Made by a program: the position numbers and the translations under genes. Source: Collybiopsis luxurians FD-317 M1 (lineage: Eukaryota > Basidiomycota > Agaricomycetes > Agaricales > Omphalotaceae). Taken from it: a stretch of DNA of 64,000 bases. The DNA lies in contig KN834872.1 of NCBI GenBank assembly GCA_000827265.1, positions 58,474 through 122,473 on the forward strand. Reading direction: 5' to 3'. This document shows positions 1-12,713 of the stretch, piece by piece. A model generated the notes under the pieces. That model saw nothing but the letters and a program-made list of their open reading frames with translations, was not told the DNA's origin and made no database searches. Positions within the stretch are counted from its first letter, which is position 1. The number at the start of each line of letters is the position of its first letter.

Positions 1-1501
1 GTTCATGAAGGTTGTGGTGGCCACTGATTGTGCTTTTTTCTCCACCTAGCACATTCTACAGACTTTACTTTGTGAATCAGCAGCATGGGCAATGCTTTAG
101 GCTTGGTTTGTGTTGGATTATACAGAAGCTTGGTATGTTTCTGTGCGTCTGCCTTCCTATAGCATCTGCTAATTGTGCTTTCCCTCATGCTTCCTTGAGA
201 GAACACATTAATGTGCATGGGGAACATCAACCCAAGAGTTCAGAAAAGATCATTTAAAAGGAAATGTCAATGAATATGGGGGCTTACACAGTAATCTAAT
301 TAGGGATACAAATTAAGTTGGATTGACGTCGAGGCTTTTAGATGATGGTGGTTGGGGGAAGTGGAACTTGAGTATCCAGGTTTTGAAAGCTGATTGCAAA
401 ATTATAGAATAGATTCCAAAATGGTGTTTACCTACAAACAAACTACCAATTCATTGTTCCCCGAGAATGCTGCCAAATGTACAGCTGTCCCGACATCGGT
501 GGAGCAATAAATAGTATATTTGTTTGGGAGTAAATGCATCACTGAGGTTGGAATTTATTCTACAATTTCGCAATCAGCTGGAATTGAGGTACGGAATGGC
601 CGTGTGAATCATGTGCCAGCCTCCCAGCCGGCCCGATTGGGTTTCTTTCCTTCCTCCGTCCTTCCTCTATCTCGCTCACGAATTTTTTCATATTAATGAC
701 TCGAAATGAGGGTATCGACGATTATGGCACAGATGTCTTGTACCACTAGCTCAAAAAGCCCTATAGAGCGGTTAGACGCAGCCCCATCTGGAAATTCAAG
801 CGTGTTTTGGCGTTCATCCTCTTGTCGAACAAGCCACTCTACCGCCATGTGGTTATAGTCCAACGGCCAAAATAATCTAGCTAGCCCCAAAATGATGTTT
901 ATGAATAGGGAGATGGGATATCAATTCCTATTTCTAAAAAGCTAGCTTCAATTTCACATTTACATTGTTCTCGCTCACTGATCTTAGATTACTTCACTCT
1001 TTCACCTGCAACCGCCCGATCGGCACAAGCTGTGTACTTCGTCAAGCCCTCCTGATCCCGCCTTCGGGTGTAGCATTCTCAACTTTGTTCTACAATAATG
1101 TCTCTTCTTCTATTGCAACTTTCGTGTCCATTGTTTCCCTAACAAAGAGTACGTTCCTACCACTGTAAAATTTGTTACCACAACTAATAGAACACCGGAA
1201 GAGAATATCAAATTAGACACACCATACGCTTTTGAGCCTGACTTGTAAAGCGTTCGGTTTGCTTCACAGACAAGCGAGGTTAACAGTATGCTTTAACTGA
1301 ACACTCAGCTCTGACTCTTTCCGAAATACAGATGTGATCTGCATGTCCAAATTTGTTGAGAGCATGGCTCTAGTGTGTTCAGCTGTATCGTCAAATTTTC
1401 GATCCGGAATTGACGTATGCAACAGATCAGCCGAGTTCCAAAGATTGGTTCGTTCTCCCTTGACGAGCTCCGCTATTATATGTCGGAGAAAGGCATTCAA
1501 A

Positions 1502-1534
1502 TGCCATTATAATGATCACCTCATTATAATGCCG
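1502..1534. repeat. Near-perfect palindrome, GGCATTATAATGA arms
   Basis: Two 13-bp inverted arms (GCCATTATAATGA and TCATTATAATGCC, one mismatch) flank a short spacer. The related string GGCATTATGA recurs near 1609 and at the outer left flank of the TIR element near 3150. This suggests remnants of one transposon end family, though no full element is delimited here. Confidence 0.4.
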
Positions 1535-2348
1535 GAAATATTTGATAACGACATTACAAGGCTCAGCCCTAGGTCCGGCCGGCCACCCCCAAAACTCTCC
1601 GTTATCATGGCATTATGAGCGCCTGATATGGCCTGATAAGATAGGAATCAGGAATTACACGTTGCGCACTGCGTCAACCTTGCCAGTCATTCCGCTTGAA
1701 ACTTGGTAGAGTTGGTGAATTCTATCATAACTTTCCTATCTCCAAATTCCAGGTCATCTATTCTTCTTGTTCTGTGTCGGCGATCCCTCGTATAGCGAGC
1801 GACACCGTTTCTCCCCTTCAAACTTTTTCCCACCCATCAAATGGATGCTAAACTCCCAGGGCGACAAAAATAAAAAGGTGTGTTGTATATCCTCCAATAA
1901 AAAGGCAAAAGCTATCAGCTGGGCTGTTAATTGGCTACGAAAAGTACCCAGCCGTAGAGTATGAAAGAAAATCGAACGGCTGTTAAATGGTCACGCAAAC
2001 TACCCAGCCACGAGCTATGTACATATTTTTTTGATATTGTGTGACTGTCGCCGTGTGTTTATCCTGTTCCGATGCACACCGGAAGCCCAATTTTTGTTAA
2101 TGGGTCAAGAAGTCCCTCATATCGATATCTGTATATATACATTGTAAATCAGCTTCATTACTTCGTTGCCTGTATGTAAATAGTCTGGTTTTCATGGGTG
2201 GCAGGGGATCTACAGCAGCGGCTTCGCGGGTCAGTTGTGAGCCCGTCCCTACTGCCCATGACCGCCCTGAGGAGAATGATGCTTGCGCCGCATCGGGATA
2301 CTTCTCAGAAAACCGGCGTTCAGATCTTGGACTGTGCCGTGTAATATA

Positions 2349-2376
2349 CTTCCTTCCTTCCTTCCTTCCTTCCTTT
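2349..2376. repeat. CTTC tetranucleotide microsatellite
   Basis: About six consecutive CTTC units form a simple sequence repeat. No function is implied. Confidence 0.8.
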
Positions 2377-2971
2377 GTTGCTGTTCTCCCACATTGTCGC
2401 GCAGCTTCAACTCTTTTTGAATATCAACAATTTCTATTGAACCCTACGAAATTGGATGTGTACTTGGTTACGCCTACATCAAATTTCTCAATGCCAGCGT
2501 GAATTGTTCTTGCATTTTTTTTTTACAAGACACCCATTAGTTTTCCTTGGCTGTTGGTTGAGCATGCCCTTGAGCAAATTGAACTATACGTGCTGCACTT
2601 GGGCCTCTGTCATTACCCTGGGTTGTTTACTATCACTGGTGTATTTATGTAATTAATATATGTCACATTTTCGTAGTGGTTTGGATTTGCTATATCTCGA
2701 CTATCATCAAATATTGGACACTGAGATCTTACGAGAAGCTCTCAACTTCAGCTGGGGTGTGTTTCACAAGCTGCGATGCATTCCAAGGACTTATAAGGCA
2801 TTTTACGCAAGAGACTGTACTTATTAACCCTAACTCCGTGGATAAATATATCCCTATGACCAAGTGGTAAGTATGCACAAGCTGATAACCCTTAGCGCCC
2901 ATCTAACAACAGTCCGTAAGTTTGATTCTCCCAAAAATATAATATTCTAACAAAGTCCCTAATAGCAAACT

Positions 2972-3036
2972 GTACTATAGTGTAGTATAGAATGGTGCAG
3001 TACAGTATAAGAAAGAGTAGTACAGTACAGTATAGG
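2972..3036. repeat. Imperfect GTACAGTATAG low-complexity run
   Basis: GTACAGTATA-like words are repeated several times in imperfect tandem (AGTACAGTATA, AGTACAGTACAGTATAG). It is a simple-sequence tract lying immediately outside the TIR element. Confidence 0.5.
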
Positions 3037-3189
3037 AAACTGAAAGGCGAAATTTGTTTTTCATTATGGGAGCCTCGGCTCATGAGCGCTTAAAAGGATG
3101 CCGGTCTTACAAATAGCGGCCGCTCTTGGGAATGCGACTGCATCATTACGTGGCATTATGATGGCCGTTTACACGGTGTACTTACAATC

Positions 3190-4734
3190 GGACACCTTCA
3201 CAGTCGTGCCTGGAGCTCACACTCACACTGAGGGAGCTCACACTCACACTTACGTGGCTCACACTCACACTTGAGCCGCTCAGACTCAGACTCAAGCGGC
3301 TCAAGCTCACACTCGGGCAGCCCAGGCTCACTGCCTATCTTCTGAGTCAAGATAATGGTGAGACTTCGAGGTAGTTTTCGGTCAATGATCAATTATACAG
3401 AGTATATACAATGCCGATTAGACAGTAGTTCAAGATATGATAACAAAACTATTGAATATTAATAAAGTATGAGTTCCAGTCAAAATTGGCACCATTTATA
3501 TTTGAGGAGGGTTCATTCGAGAATCCCGTTGCATTACCTTGAGCTACAGCAATAGAAATTAACATAGCGTATATAGCAAAAAAGCAAAATGTTACATACA
3601 GAGCAGGGTAAAATCAATACTTGAGCCATATGCCGACTGTGAGTGTTGCATTAACTCCCACATGTTCGCATAAGGTTGCTGTGGCAGATTGGCTGGTCCA
3701 GATTGCATATAGGTGAACATTTCATCTTTTGTTCAAGATGAATCTCAAGTATAAAGAAAAAAGGACAACTTACATGGAGCAGAGAATGGTTCACGCATTG
3801 GTGTTTGCAGTGGCTGTGGCGATGACAACTGAGTTTGTACTGTAGCTAGAAGATGATTTTAGTAACCAAATTTGTCAGAGGGTCAGAGATGTAGGGAACA
3901 TACCAATGGCAGGATAAGGATCAGAAATGGACCGTGCTTGAGCTTTCAACTTACGTATAGGAGCGGCACAGCCAGAAGAGCTAGATTCAGCCATTTTGAT
4001 TTGCAATTTAACTGTCGGCGTGTCCGGTCAAAGTGCAAGTTTTGATCTGTGTCTACACGCATTCGCACAACTGCTGCAGCGACTATCAATGATATATTAA
4101 TATTGGCATCTTCGTGCTTGATGGGAGCTTCTGTGGCTATTAAAAACGCATTTAGAGTATGGATTCATTCATAATAAAAGATTGACATACATGGATCCTT
4201 CACGAGAAGACTTTCATGGCCTTCATTGCGCAAATAGTCACTTAACGCGTCATAATCAATCCAATTAAAACCCAGGAACTTCGCAGGGTTCTGTTCAATG
4301 AATTCAGCGTTGTAATACTGCAGCATAGACGCGTGAGTGATCTAACGATGCATGTTTGATGGGAATGTGATGATAGGAACACCTACCTGATCACGAAATC
4401 TAAGTAGAAGATGCTTTGGAATGCATCTGATGAGCTCTTGAAGCTGCTCATTGCTTTCTTGCCCAACCATGGGTGCACCAGGAGATGGTGGTATGAGAAA
4501 GAGTAAGATTTGATACATGGTAAACATAAAATATCCTAGTTCGTATACTACTCCCCGATTATCCCGACCTCAACTACGACTTATTCCGAAATTGAGCGTG
4601 ATCCTCCCGGAATGTGAGTGTGACCCTTGTGATTGTGAGTGTGGGCCTGCTGAGTGTGAGTGTGAGCGGCTCGAGTGTGAGTGTGAGGTGCCTGAGTGTG
4701 AGTGTGAGGCCCAGGCACGAGTGTGAAGGTGTCC
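3190..4734. mobile_element. TIR DNA transposon with subterminal GTGAGT arrays
   Basis: The ends are 24-bp inverted repeats with one mismatch, starting GGACACCTTCAC at 3190-3213 and matched in reverse at 4711-4734. Just inside each end is an array of GTGAGTGTGAG-type units in opposite orientation (about 3213-3310 and 4612-4710). Clustered subterminal repeats are typical transposase-binding architecture. Weaker inverted similarity continues outward for about 45 bp (left to about 3146, right to about 4779), so the true termini may lie outside the strong core; I could not fix a target-site duplication. The element carries a spliced minus-strand ORF (3946-4518) but no transposase that I recognise, so it is probably non-autonomous or from an uncharacterised superfamily. 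Confidence 0.7.
3946..4518 (-). CDS. Transposon-internal hypothetical protein (157 aa model)
   Basis: I do not recognise this protein. A consistent three-exon model is complement(3946..4136, 4191..4341, 4387..4518), joined by 54- and 45-bp GT-AG introns, starting at ATG 4518 and ending in TGA. The second exon is polar and looks genuinely coding (for example FIEQNPAKFLGFNWIDYDAL). The last part may be different: a good GTAAGT donor sits just before the stop, and a second short ORF beginning MAESSSSGCAAPIRKLKAQ overlaps in another frame. The gene may therefore continue into exons at about 3760-3850. It lies wholly inside the inverted-repeat element, so it is either a transposon accessory gene or a captured host fragment. 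Confidence 0.4.
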
Positions 4735-6307
4735 AGTTATACCTATACCCCCGTTTACATTATGGCCCTTATGACACCTTATCGGCGCTTAAGAGTAATT
4801 TATTAAAGTTCCGACATATCCTACAAGTACGCGGTCTGTTTATGGTTCATATGCCATCGAGAGCTTCGAACGGACGAAGAGGCTGCACATAGAACGATTC
4901 AATCAATGCTCGACTATCTTATGTAAAAATCTTGCCTCATCTTTATAATGTGGCAAGGCTTCGGTAGCTATGGTATTGCACAAAGCCTAGTCATGCCCTT
5001 GTTGAGTGGAGTATATGTAGGTATGTCATTCATGGGATTTATGAGTGTCTGGATCTTCTTCAGTTTTTCTTATAACTAATTCACAGACACGTAGTGGCTT
5101 TCATCCCTGTGGTTAAATCATACTTATTATTGTATTTTTATTTTACTCAGGTTCTCAAGCTTAGAGTGATACAAGACGTAGCCACGATGCAGGTGATCTT
5201 CCTTTTGCTCGTACTCCCTTGCCGTTCAACGCGCCACGAAATTTCTGACCTTCTTACTATCTGTGACAACCCTTTCTCTGCTATTTCTGGCATCATAAAC
5301 ACCCCCAACATAAACAGATTCGAGGTTGTTTTTCACACCCGATCAGTCCTACCATTTTTTTCATCTCAGCTATCTCCGGCTTCCTATCTAAATCGACTCT
5401 TACTTTGACCATACTACTCTATTGATTTCTAGATCTTAGATATAACTGCAGTATGCTGCATATGAAAAGGTTTAAATCATCAATAATAATCGGAGTGCAC
5501 CTTGTTCATTCTATCACTCAATCTATGATCCGCGAACCGAAATCTCACTAGATGCGAAAATTACTGATATGCAGTGTTATTGTAACTGCGAGCACTCCAC
5601 ATTCAATGACATAGTTGCGAGGCATCTTCGGCCTCAAATTTACAACGGAAGAAAATAGAGGTGGTAGCCATTACCCGATATTCAAATCAATGCGCATATA
5701 ATTGAAAGTAAGTGAGATTTCTGTCTTTGACCGACGATGTACTTATACAGGATATTTATGTTTCGGATTGGCACGCTAGGAAAGGGAAGGGCAACGCAGG
5801 AGGGTCAATATTCTTAAAACTGGAAAAGGAAGAGTCAAAGGTATGAGTTTTTTAATGCCTAAAGTAAGTGTGTGTAAGGCCTTAGAGGAGAGAGGAACTC
5901 GTACTGGTCATTGATCGAACCTTGTGACTAAAAAACTCGAAAGTAGTGGAAAATTTGAATTTTCGAGAATTTGAAGCGAGAAATTGAGTATGTCCTATAA
6001 GAATGATTATCACCTTCTCTCCCTTCCTTTGCGCCTTCTTTCCTGTGCCTTTTGCCGACCCTCATTCAACTTCCCACCCGAACAAGAGACAGAACCATTC
6101 ATAGATAGTATATCAAATGACCAAAGCGAAGCTACAGTGACACAATTCCGCAATGACAGGTATGCAATGCCAAATTACAAAGCAACACTGGAAATCGGAA
6201 TGAGCGGGTATGAGTATGGGAAAGCCAAAACTGACGGAGAAGACGGCGTCAATGTTTGTTCCAGTCCAAAGCAAACGGTCACAAAAACCTACCTGATACT
6301 TCGCTAT
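4735..6307. other. No gene recognised
   Basis: There are only short unsupported frames. The longest plus-strand frames (5094-5408 and 5984-6451) have no domain resemblance, and the second runs antisense to the Cys-rich C-terminal coding remnant at 6308. Confidence 0.4.
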
Positions 6308-6535
6308 TTAGGACCTGAAAGGGCAGTTGGGTGCATGGGCATTGGTCCAGCCACAAGCACAACAAGTAGCACCACCAGGCCCATCACTACCGTAACGTTT
6401 TGTGGAAGACTCGAAAAACACGAGCGAGTAAATAGACGAAGAGGCGAATGAGCTGGAGGACCGCGGACACATGTCAATGTAAAAAGCGGAAATGGATGAG
6501 AAGAAAAACATTGGCGTTGAATAGGTAGATGACAA
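6308..6535 (-). CDS. Cys-rich C-terminal remnant, GWTNAHAPNCPF motif (copy 1)
   Basis: The 3' part of this minus-strand frame ends GGATCCACGWTNAHAPNCPF plus RS and a TAA stop at 6308-6310. It matches the frame ending at 12713 on the other strand. Over the last ~27 codons most differences are silent (TGT/TGC, GCT/GCA, TCC/TCT) or conservative (R/K, G/S), the pattern expected of a protein under selection. Only the C-terminal part is supported. The upstream residues are low-complexity Ser/Phe and the true start or upstream exons are not identified. The family is unknown to me. Four cysteines in a short C-terminus suggest a metal-binding or disulfide-rich tail. Confidence 0.35.
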   Translation of the reverse strand: MSSTYSTPMFFFSSISAFYIDMCPRSSSSFASSSIYSLVFFESSTKRYGSDGPGGATCCACGWTNAHAPNCPFRS

Positions 6536-9500
6536 CTATGTTGGGCAACCGACTGGAAAGGTAATGGTGGGTAGATGCAAAAGAGATGAGTCTTTTAACT
6601 GCATGCAACTTTAGAGGCATGACTTTGCACTATATTACTGTGTTGGGATAAAGTAAAGGAAGTCGGAAGAACTCAAACGTCCTGACTTCGGAATCTGTAC
6701 TAGACCAAAAGTGGGGAAGTTTGTACCATTGCAATAACTTTTGAAAATGTATCCGCATTCTTTGCTTCTGAAAAGGGCACGATGCACTCAAATAGACCAG
6801 TATTTCCGGAATGCCATGGCCGTAAAACCCTATGGCAGTCACAATGCCCTGAGCTGCGGAAACAACCAGCGCAGTTCAAACCTTTTCTGAAATAGCAAAC
6901 CGACTAAGGTACGGTCAACGAGAACAGGGTCCTCCACTTATTCGTATACCTTCATGTATTCCTGCATTGACATTACATTCCAGATCTTCTCTCAGGACAC
7001 TATCAATTATATCAAATCTAATTCGCCTCGAACGAACAAGCGTTCATACTAGGAACCGTCCTGATTGGCATGAACACATGTCTCCCTGATCCCATCAGGA
7101 TGCAGAGAAGCATTTTGGGCGATAAACTTATGAAATATACAAGTTTTAATTTACTGTGTTATCAAGGCAAAACACAACCTCTTCCGTATACTTCCAGGAA
7201 ATTCCATAGTTTTTTGCAACTGGTATAAAATAACTACTATCCGGACCGCAGTGTCAGTGTCTGTAGAATCAAGTACAGTTCGGCTGACATAATCCTACAG
7301 AAAAGAACCACAGGATCATAAACAGGAAATTACGTGAAAATGTACAAACACGAGGATCGGTCCAAAAGCCTTAAACGAGCCCCAAGCAAAAAAGACTCAG
7401 ATTGAGCCTAGTCGGGCCAGGGTCTTCTGTCACCGGTTCAAGGACCCAAAAGCAGGTTTAGAGCTTTGACTCAGGCTCGTGGATCATTTGGGCATCTCCC
7501 TGCTCTGACAAGCTAAATTTTCGAGTGCCGAAGAACTATTCAGCAATTTTAGCCTTTTGAGAATCTGCAAGGAGATCTATGACTCTGCTTAGGTTTTTTT
7601 TTCCTTTAAAAAAGTTAGAATGTGTTTTCTGATAGCAATATCACTGGTCAGTAAGAATGCGAAGAGATCCTATAGTCATCAAACTTTGTCACGTCATGAA
7701 AAGCTGTGAATTAGCAATCAATTTCTTTCCGCTAACGATTTCCTTCCGTGGAGTTAAATGTGTTGGTGAGAAAACATCAGCGATAACCCTTTATAAAATA
7801 AGAGCAGTACAATCATTGTTATCTATATGGGACTGGTTCCCGAGTATGTGCTGTTGAAGCCGCCAATGCCGTGTGCGAGCCAACAAAACTGAACTTGTAC
7901 AGCATTAGTTATCCCCATCTCGGACGTACCACTGCTGGAGTGAGAATTTCCTTCCTTTCAACAACTGTAGTTGAAGTCTGGAATGTAAAGAGCGACAGGT
8001 ATACCGTATCCAAATGTATGGGGTGGTGGTGCAATTACTGAGGTGAAAATTGCATTTGAAACGCCATTTTCCACGTCATCCTTCAATTCTAACTATTGAG
8101 TTCATTGAAAGCCCGGTTAAATATTTGTCTTCGATTCATAGTTTCGTGTCGGAACTGCCGCATACAAGTATTATACTGACTTTGCCATCTTGACTTCTAA
8201 TTGTACCTTTCATTGCTTCTGAATGTCAAAAGGTAAAACAAATTGATATTGAGCCTCAACACTCGAGTTCAACCTAGGTTGGACATCAATTATGAATGGA
8301 ATCGTGACACGACTTTCACATTAGCATATTTTGTGCGAATCTTGGAATTTTTTATCTTTCAGGATGTTCCCCGAGAGTTGTCATTGTCTCAGTTCAACGA
8401 AACTCACTGTCATCAATTTGAGGGACACTCCATCAGTCATCCGGGTAAATTATACCCAGAATGCCAAATTTGGTCTCTTATCACCATACTGCAAGCGACA
8501 CAGAATTTTTTCTCTACTTAAGTCTTGTAATAGGTCTTACTATAGTACTAAGTACTCTGTAAGAGTAGACGACCTTTCATTTCATCACCCAAACGACATC
8601 TTACAACTCAACGTCAGTCCCTTGGCCCTTGCGCTATTCACTATCAAGCTTGTGTCATTAAGTGACAGCCTACCACGAGGCTGCCATGTCATACCATTCC
8701 AGTCTCCCAGTTGATGCCCTGTACTGGTGTGGGTTGAGTGGACTTCATTTTTCAGGGAAGAATCACATGGCGCATCCCAAGGTACCAACACTATCAATTC
8801 ACCGAGAACAGTTAAGTTCTTAGCCGTCGAATCTTTGCTTAGAGCTCAAAACTCAATCTGCAAAATTCCAGTCTAATACTAGGTATGTAAAGTACTTTGT
8901 CATTTAGCATGTACTTATATTCCAACTAGTAATTGCACATGCAATTGATGTTGGACAGTGTTTGCATGGCCATGGTGCGATAAGGATGAATCCTGCACCC
9001 TGAGCATCAACGTGCGCTCCTCCTGTATTTCCCCAAAGGCATAAAATATATGTATCTCCGAGCATGCTGGTATTGCGAGGACGCTGACATCGGAAAAAGT
9101 TTAGTACCCCTGAATTATGTCCCAGTCCGCAAAAAAAAAAAGCTCCGACCTCGAAGTCTTCCATTGACATTGCAATCAAGCTTCGGCATTGGGGCAGCGA
9201 GCATGTGTGAATTTTTACTTATCTTAATGGAATCTGGCTTGGCTTATTATTCCTTGCACGACGTTACGCAAAGACACAGGTGTAAAGATACAGTAATTTA
9301 AATATTTCTATGTGAATGATCATCAGCCCCCACAACACATCTCTTCACTGGTGTGTAATCATATAGAGCTGTTGTCCAAGGTAAAAAACGGTAAGAATAT
9401 AACAATCACTAGCAGACAGTGGCGCTCTGCACATCCAGAGCTGAACTGAATGCGGAAAGAAACGTTGCAAATCGTTTTCTGCGGTGTAGAGGTGCCAAAA

Positions 9501-12500
9501 GAGCTGTTTAATTATCTTTGTTTCTTTAAATCCATAGACCGCGTTTAACAAAGCGCAGCTTGTGAATAGTGCTGACACAGCAGACAAGTTATTGTCAGTT
9601 GACTCAATTACTTTAAACAAACAATAAAAGAGTGTTCGTTTAAAGTAATTTTATTGTTCTGCCATTTTTTTAAGGCAATTTCACGGTAATGCTGCGAACT
9701 CACGATGACTTGTTCCCTGTGTGATAGATCCACATTCATCATCGGAATTTTGGAGTTTTTTAACCTCCTCGGTTTACTAACTATCTGCGGCAGTCGTGGA
9801 AGTAGCGAGTTAAAATAACGGGAGAGTTGCAGACAACATTGCCTGACCCTGTTAACTGTCAAAATAAGTACAAGTTAAATTCAAGCGGCATATGGTAAGT
9901 TGTATGTACAGTACCTCTCAGTTTGGTTCAAGCGGAGGTCTATAAATCAAGTATTAGCACTTCTTTGTGCAAACCGGCGACGAATCGTGGAAATCATAGG
10001 CAGATCGGGCGTCTTTCAGTTATCGAAGAACAGAATGTGTCATCCATAAAAGCTATACAGAGAAGGCTTTGCATGAAAAGTTCTTCCATAAATCCACTCC
10101 AGATGACTCAAAAGAGGATAGTGTCAGATTTCCAACCCTCTCTATGTCAGGCTGTACTAGCTTTCCATACTAGTGCTGCTCCTTTTAGATATGTTACTTG
10201 GGTCGGAGTGGAATGGTTTGCGCCAATTACATCAATCTACACCTGGACAGGGCTCCCAGCTTGGCTCCTGGAAATAAATGAAATTAGTGCTACCCACTGA
10301 AAAACAAGGTATGAGGAACATACATCTTCGTAAATTGTAAGCCTCCTTGCTCGTCATTTGATCTAAATCGAAGCCCTCATGACTCGAGTATTATGCGTAG
10401 GATCTTATAGTTAGCACTGTCAATGAGTACTGGTTCTATCATACTTGTTTGGGGGTCCTATGTTGATCTTCGGTGGCCATGGGAGTCTTGAAAGTGAGGC
10501 CCCTTCAGCATTTCTGACTAGCAAAGCAGCTTGAATATTGAATCTGTTTTATCATGTTTTAACCGATCATGCCTCATGCAGTGATCAATACGTAGACGAC
10601 ATTTACCAAGAATTGAATCTCCAGTGCCACGAGGTTGAAATTGAAATAGAAAATGTTAAACAGCCTGTTTAGTGCCGCGGCCCCATAGAGTATAGATAGA
10701 TTGAAAACTGATATACGACTCCACGTACCGGAGACAGAGTAAAAGCAGGCACTATCTGTCACAAAAAAGGAAGATCTGACCCCATTTTCAATCTAGTATG
10801 GTATAGAATGACCGAAGAACAAGAATAAGTGACAAAAAAGGAGGAAAAGCAGGTGCAGGACACTCAAATCGGAAACTCTATAGCTAGCATACCCTGCCTC
10901 GTGGCCCCTTAATAGAAGGAACCCGCTCTATCAACACTTTCGGAAATGTCGCACAAAATTAGCAGTGACTACTGGCTTTTTGTCAATGGTGTTAGTTCTA
11001 GTTCTTCAATTTCCCGCCAACAGTAACCAATTGCCGGCATTTCCCTTAACGATATCTGCGTTGTCAATACTCAAATTACAAATTCTCAAAAACTGAAGTG
11101 CAAACTCAATTATATTGTGGAATTGAAATGAAAAGCAGTAGAGAAAGATGAGAAATTAGAAGGGAGTATGGATCGACTGGATACCCTTTCAATGGACTCG
11201 GTGTGAACTATCTGCCCGGCTTCCTGAACGCCCTATTCTTTCGAAATCATCCCGCCGGAGCACAATAAAATTTTTGATTCAGAATAAAAATTAAGTCTTT
11301 TTAACCAGTTGGCATCAACAACGTTTTCCAGACAAATTCTGCCAGCCACATGCAATGCTGGGATACTCCAAAATTCAAAAACCACCAAGTGCCATAACAC
11401 TGTGCTTGCCCAGAATCAGACCGTATCAACGGATCGGAGGATGTAGATGATAGATCCAAGACCACAAAAAACTAATTCGATGTCATCGGAGCCACTTATG
11501 ACGGCTAGTGCTATCAAGTTAAGTGTCCCAATATTGGACTGTACGGTACCTTGTCTGTAGCATTGCCATCTAGTGAAATTCAGGAAATGTCCATTTTCCA
11601 CGTCAGACTGAGCGGCAACATTTCCAGTTCTTAGATAGAGTATTCAGTGATTAATTGTACCTTGGCTGCTTGATTCCGACAATACCCTCACGCTAGACAT
11701 CACTGCGGTTATGCACAAAGACATTCACATTTTAACAGAAAATGGCAGATCCGCTGGAATTAACGCCATTTTCAAACACATAACTCAAACTTTTCCGGGA
11801 ATTGGCGGTAGAAATTACCTCAGCTGCTACCTAGGTACCAACTCTCCATTATCTTTAAATTATATCTATCCGGCATAATTTGGTCCGAGGAAGGCTGATT
11901 CTTTGAATGAAGTTCTCGTCAGTGTCAGAATCAAAGTAATATATCATTCCCGCACATTTGAAAGATGGGTGTTCCCCTAGATATATCATTTGGAAGTGTA
12001 GCGACCAAAACGATAATAGGAAGCTCACCCAATTTGGATTAACATTGCAAGCTTTTAATGTCTTTTCCAACCCTTCAAATTTTCTAGACCGATTCTCTTG
12101 TTTGTCACTTAAATTTTCATGTTACTTGACTGTCTTGTCGTTTCTCGCAGCGCTAGTTGACTGGGTATGAGTTGTTTGCTGTTCTGAAAAATAGTTTAGG
12201 TTGGTCTGGCTCAGTGGCTCAGTTCTCCAATTTCCCAGATGCGATGCTACGGTCCTGTTTTAAGACCGAGACACTTCCACACTAGATGACAAGTCCACTG
12301 TACCAAGAGGAACAGAAGCAATAAATGAATAGAAAGAAATAGTATTGAAAATTTTCATCGAACACATTCATGTTTTTTGGTCTAAATATTACAACCTCAA
12401 ACAGAAAATTAAAATTGCCAACAAGATAAAAGGGCAATTTCTTGTGCCATCTCTCCCCCGCCACTTTTTGGTGTCAACTGCTCGACATATTTGCATTTTC

Positions 12501-12602
12501 ACAACCAAAAAAGTCATCGTCTTCCACATCCAAGCTCTTTATTTCATCATGTGCGTATTACTCCCTCATAGTCATGTATCTGACAGCTTTCCTCTTCCAT
12601 CC
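6536..12602. other. Long gene-poor stretch
   Basis: About 6 kb without a supportable gene. Open frames are short and none shows a domain, signal peptide with cysteines, or matched splice sites. It contains a 17-bp-stem hairpin at 9606-9650 and one member of a diverged repeat pair (about 8735-8785, compare 14180-14235). It is likely old transposon debris. Confidence 0.4.
9606..9650. repeat. 17-bp-arm inverted repeat (hairpin)
   Basis: The arms AATTACTTTAAACAAAC and GTTCGTTTAAAGTAATT are complementary with one mismatch, around an 11-bp loop. No T-rich tail or adjacent gene supports a regulatory role; it may be a tiny foldback element or chance AT-rich pairing. Confidence 0.5.
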
Positions 12603-12713
12603 ATGTATAACAAGACGGAATCGCCTACCCACTGTCGTGGCTGTGATGGTGCAACTTGCGGTGCTTGCAGTTGGACCAATGCCCATGCACCCAACTGTCC
12701 TTTCAAATCTTGA
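12603..12713 (+). CDS. Cys-rich C-terminal remnant, SWTNAHAPNCPF motif (copy 2)
   Basis: From the ATG at 12603 the frame encodes 36 residues ending CDGATCGACSWTNAHAPNCP plus FKS and TGA at 12711-12713. It is the inverted-orientation partner of the remnant at 6308. The two agree in frame through the stop codon, with mostly third-position changes. The real gene probably has upstream coding sequence, since ATG 12603 is only the nearest in-frame start. Five cysteines in 36 residues, with CxxC spacings, suggest metal binding or disulfides. No known domain is recognised. Confidence 0.35.
   Translation: MYNKTESPTHCRGCDGATCGACSWTNAHAPNCPFKS

Larger units (their letters stand above)
1..3145. other. 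Gene-poor leading region
   Basis: I see no supportable gene here. Open frames are short, without recognisable domains or convincing splice-site partners. The stretch contains a CTTC microsatellite (about 2349-2376), an imperfect GTACAGTATAG-type low-complexity run (about 2972-3036), and a short palindrome around 1502-1534 built from GGCATTATAATGA arms. The composition is AT-rich compared with the gene-dense right half of the window. Confidence 0.5.

Noticed and set aside
2870..2935. tRNA-like box B word (GTTTGATTC) near 2920
   Set aside because: No matching box A, acceptor stem or anticodon arm could be folded.
3198..3392. Open frame translating to CECE-rich peptide (also at 4517-4726)
   Set aside because: It is just the translation of the subterminal GTGAGT-type transposon repeats; the opposite-end array gives the same peptide.
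5984..6451. 155-codon plus-strand frame
   Set aside because: No domain or splice support, and its end runs antisense to the constrained Cys-rich tail on the minus strand.
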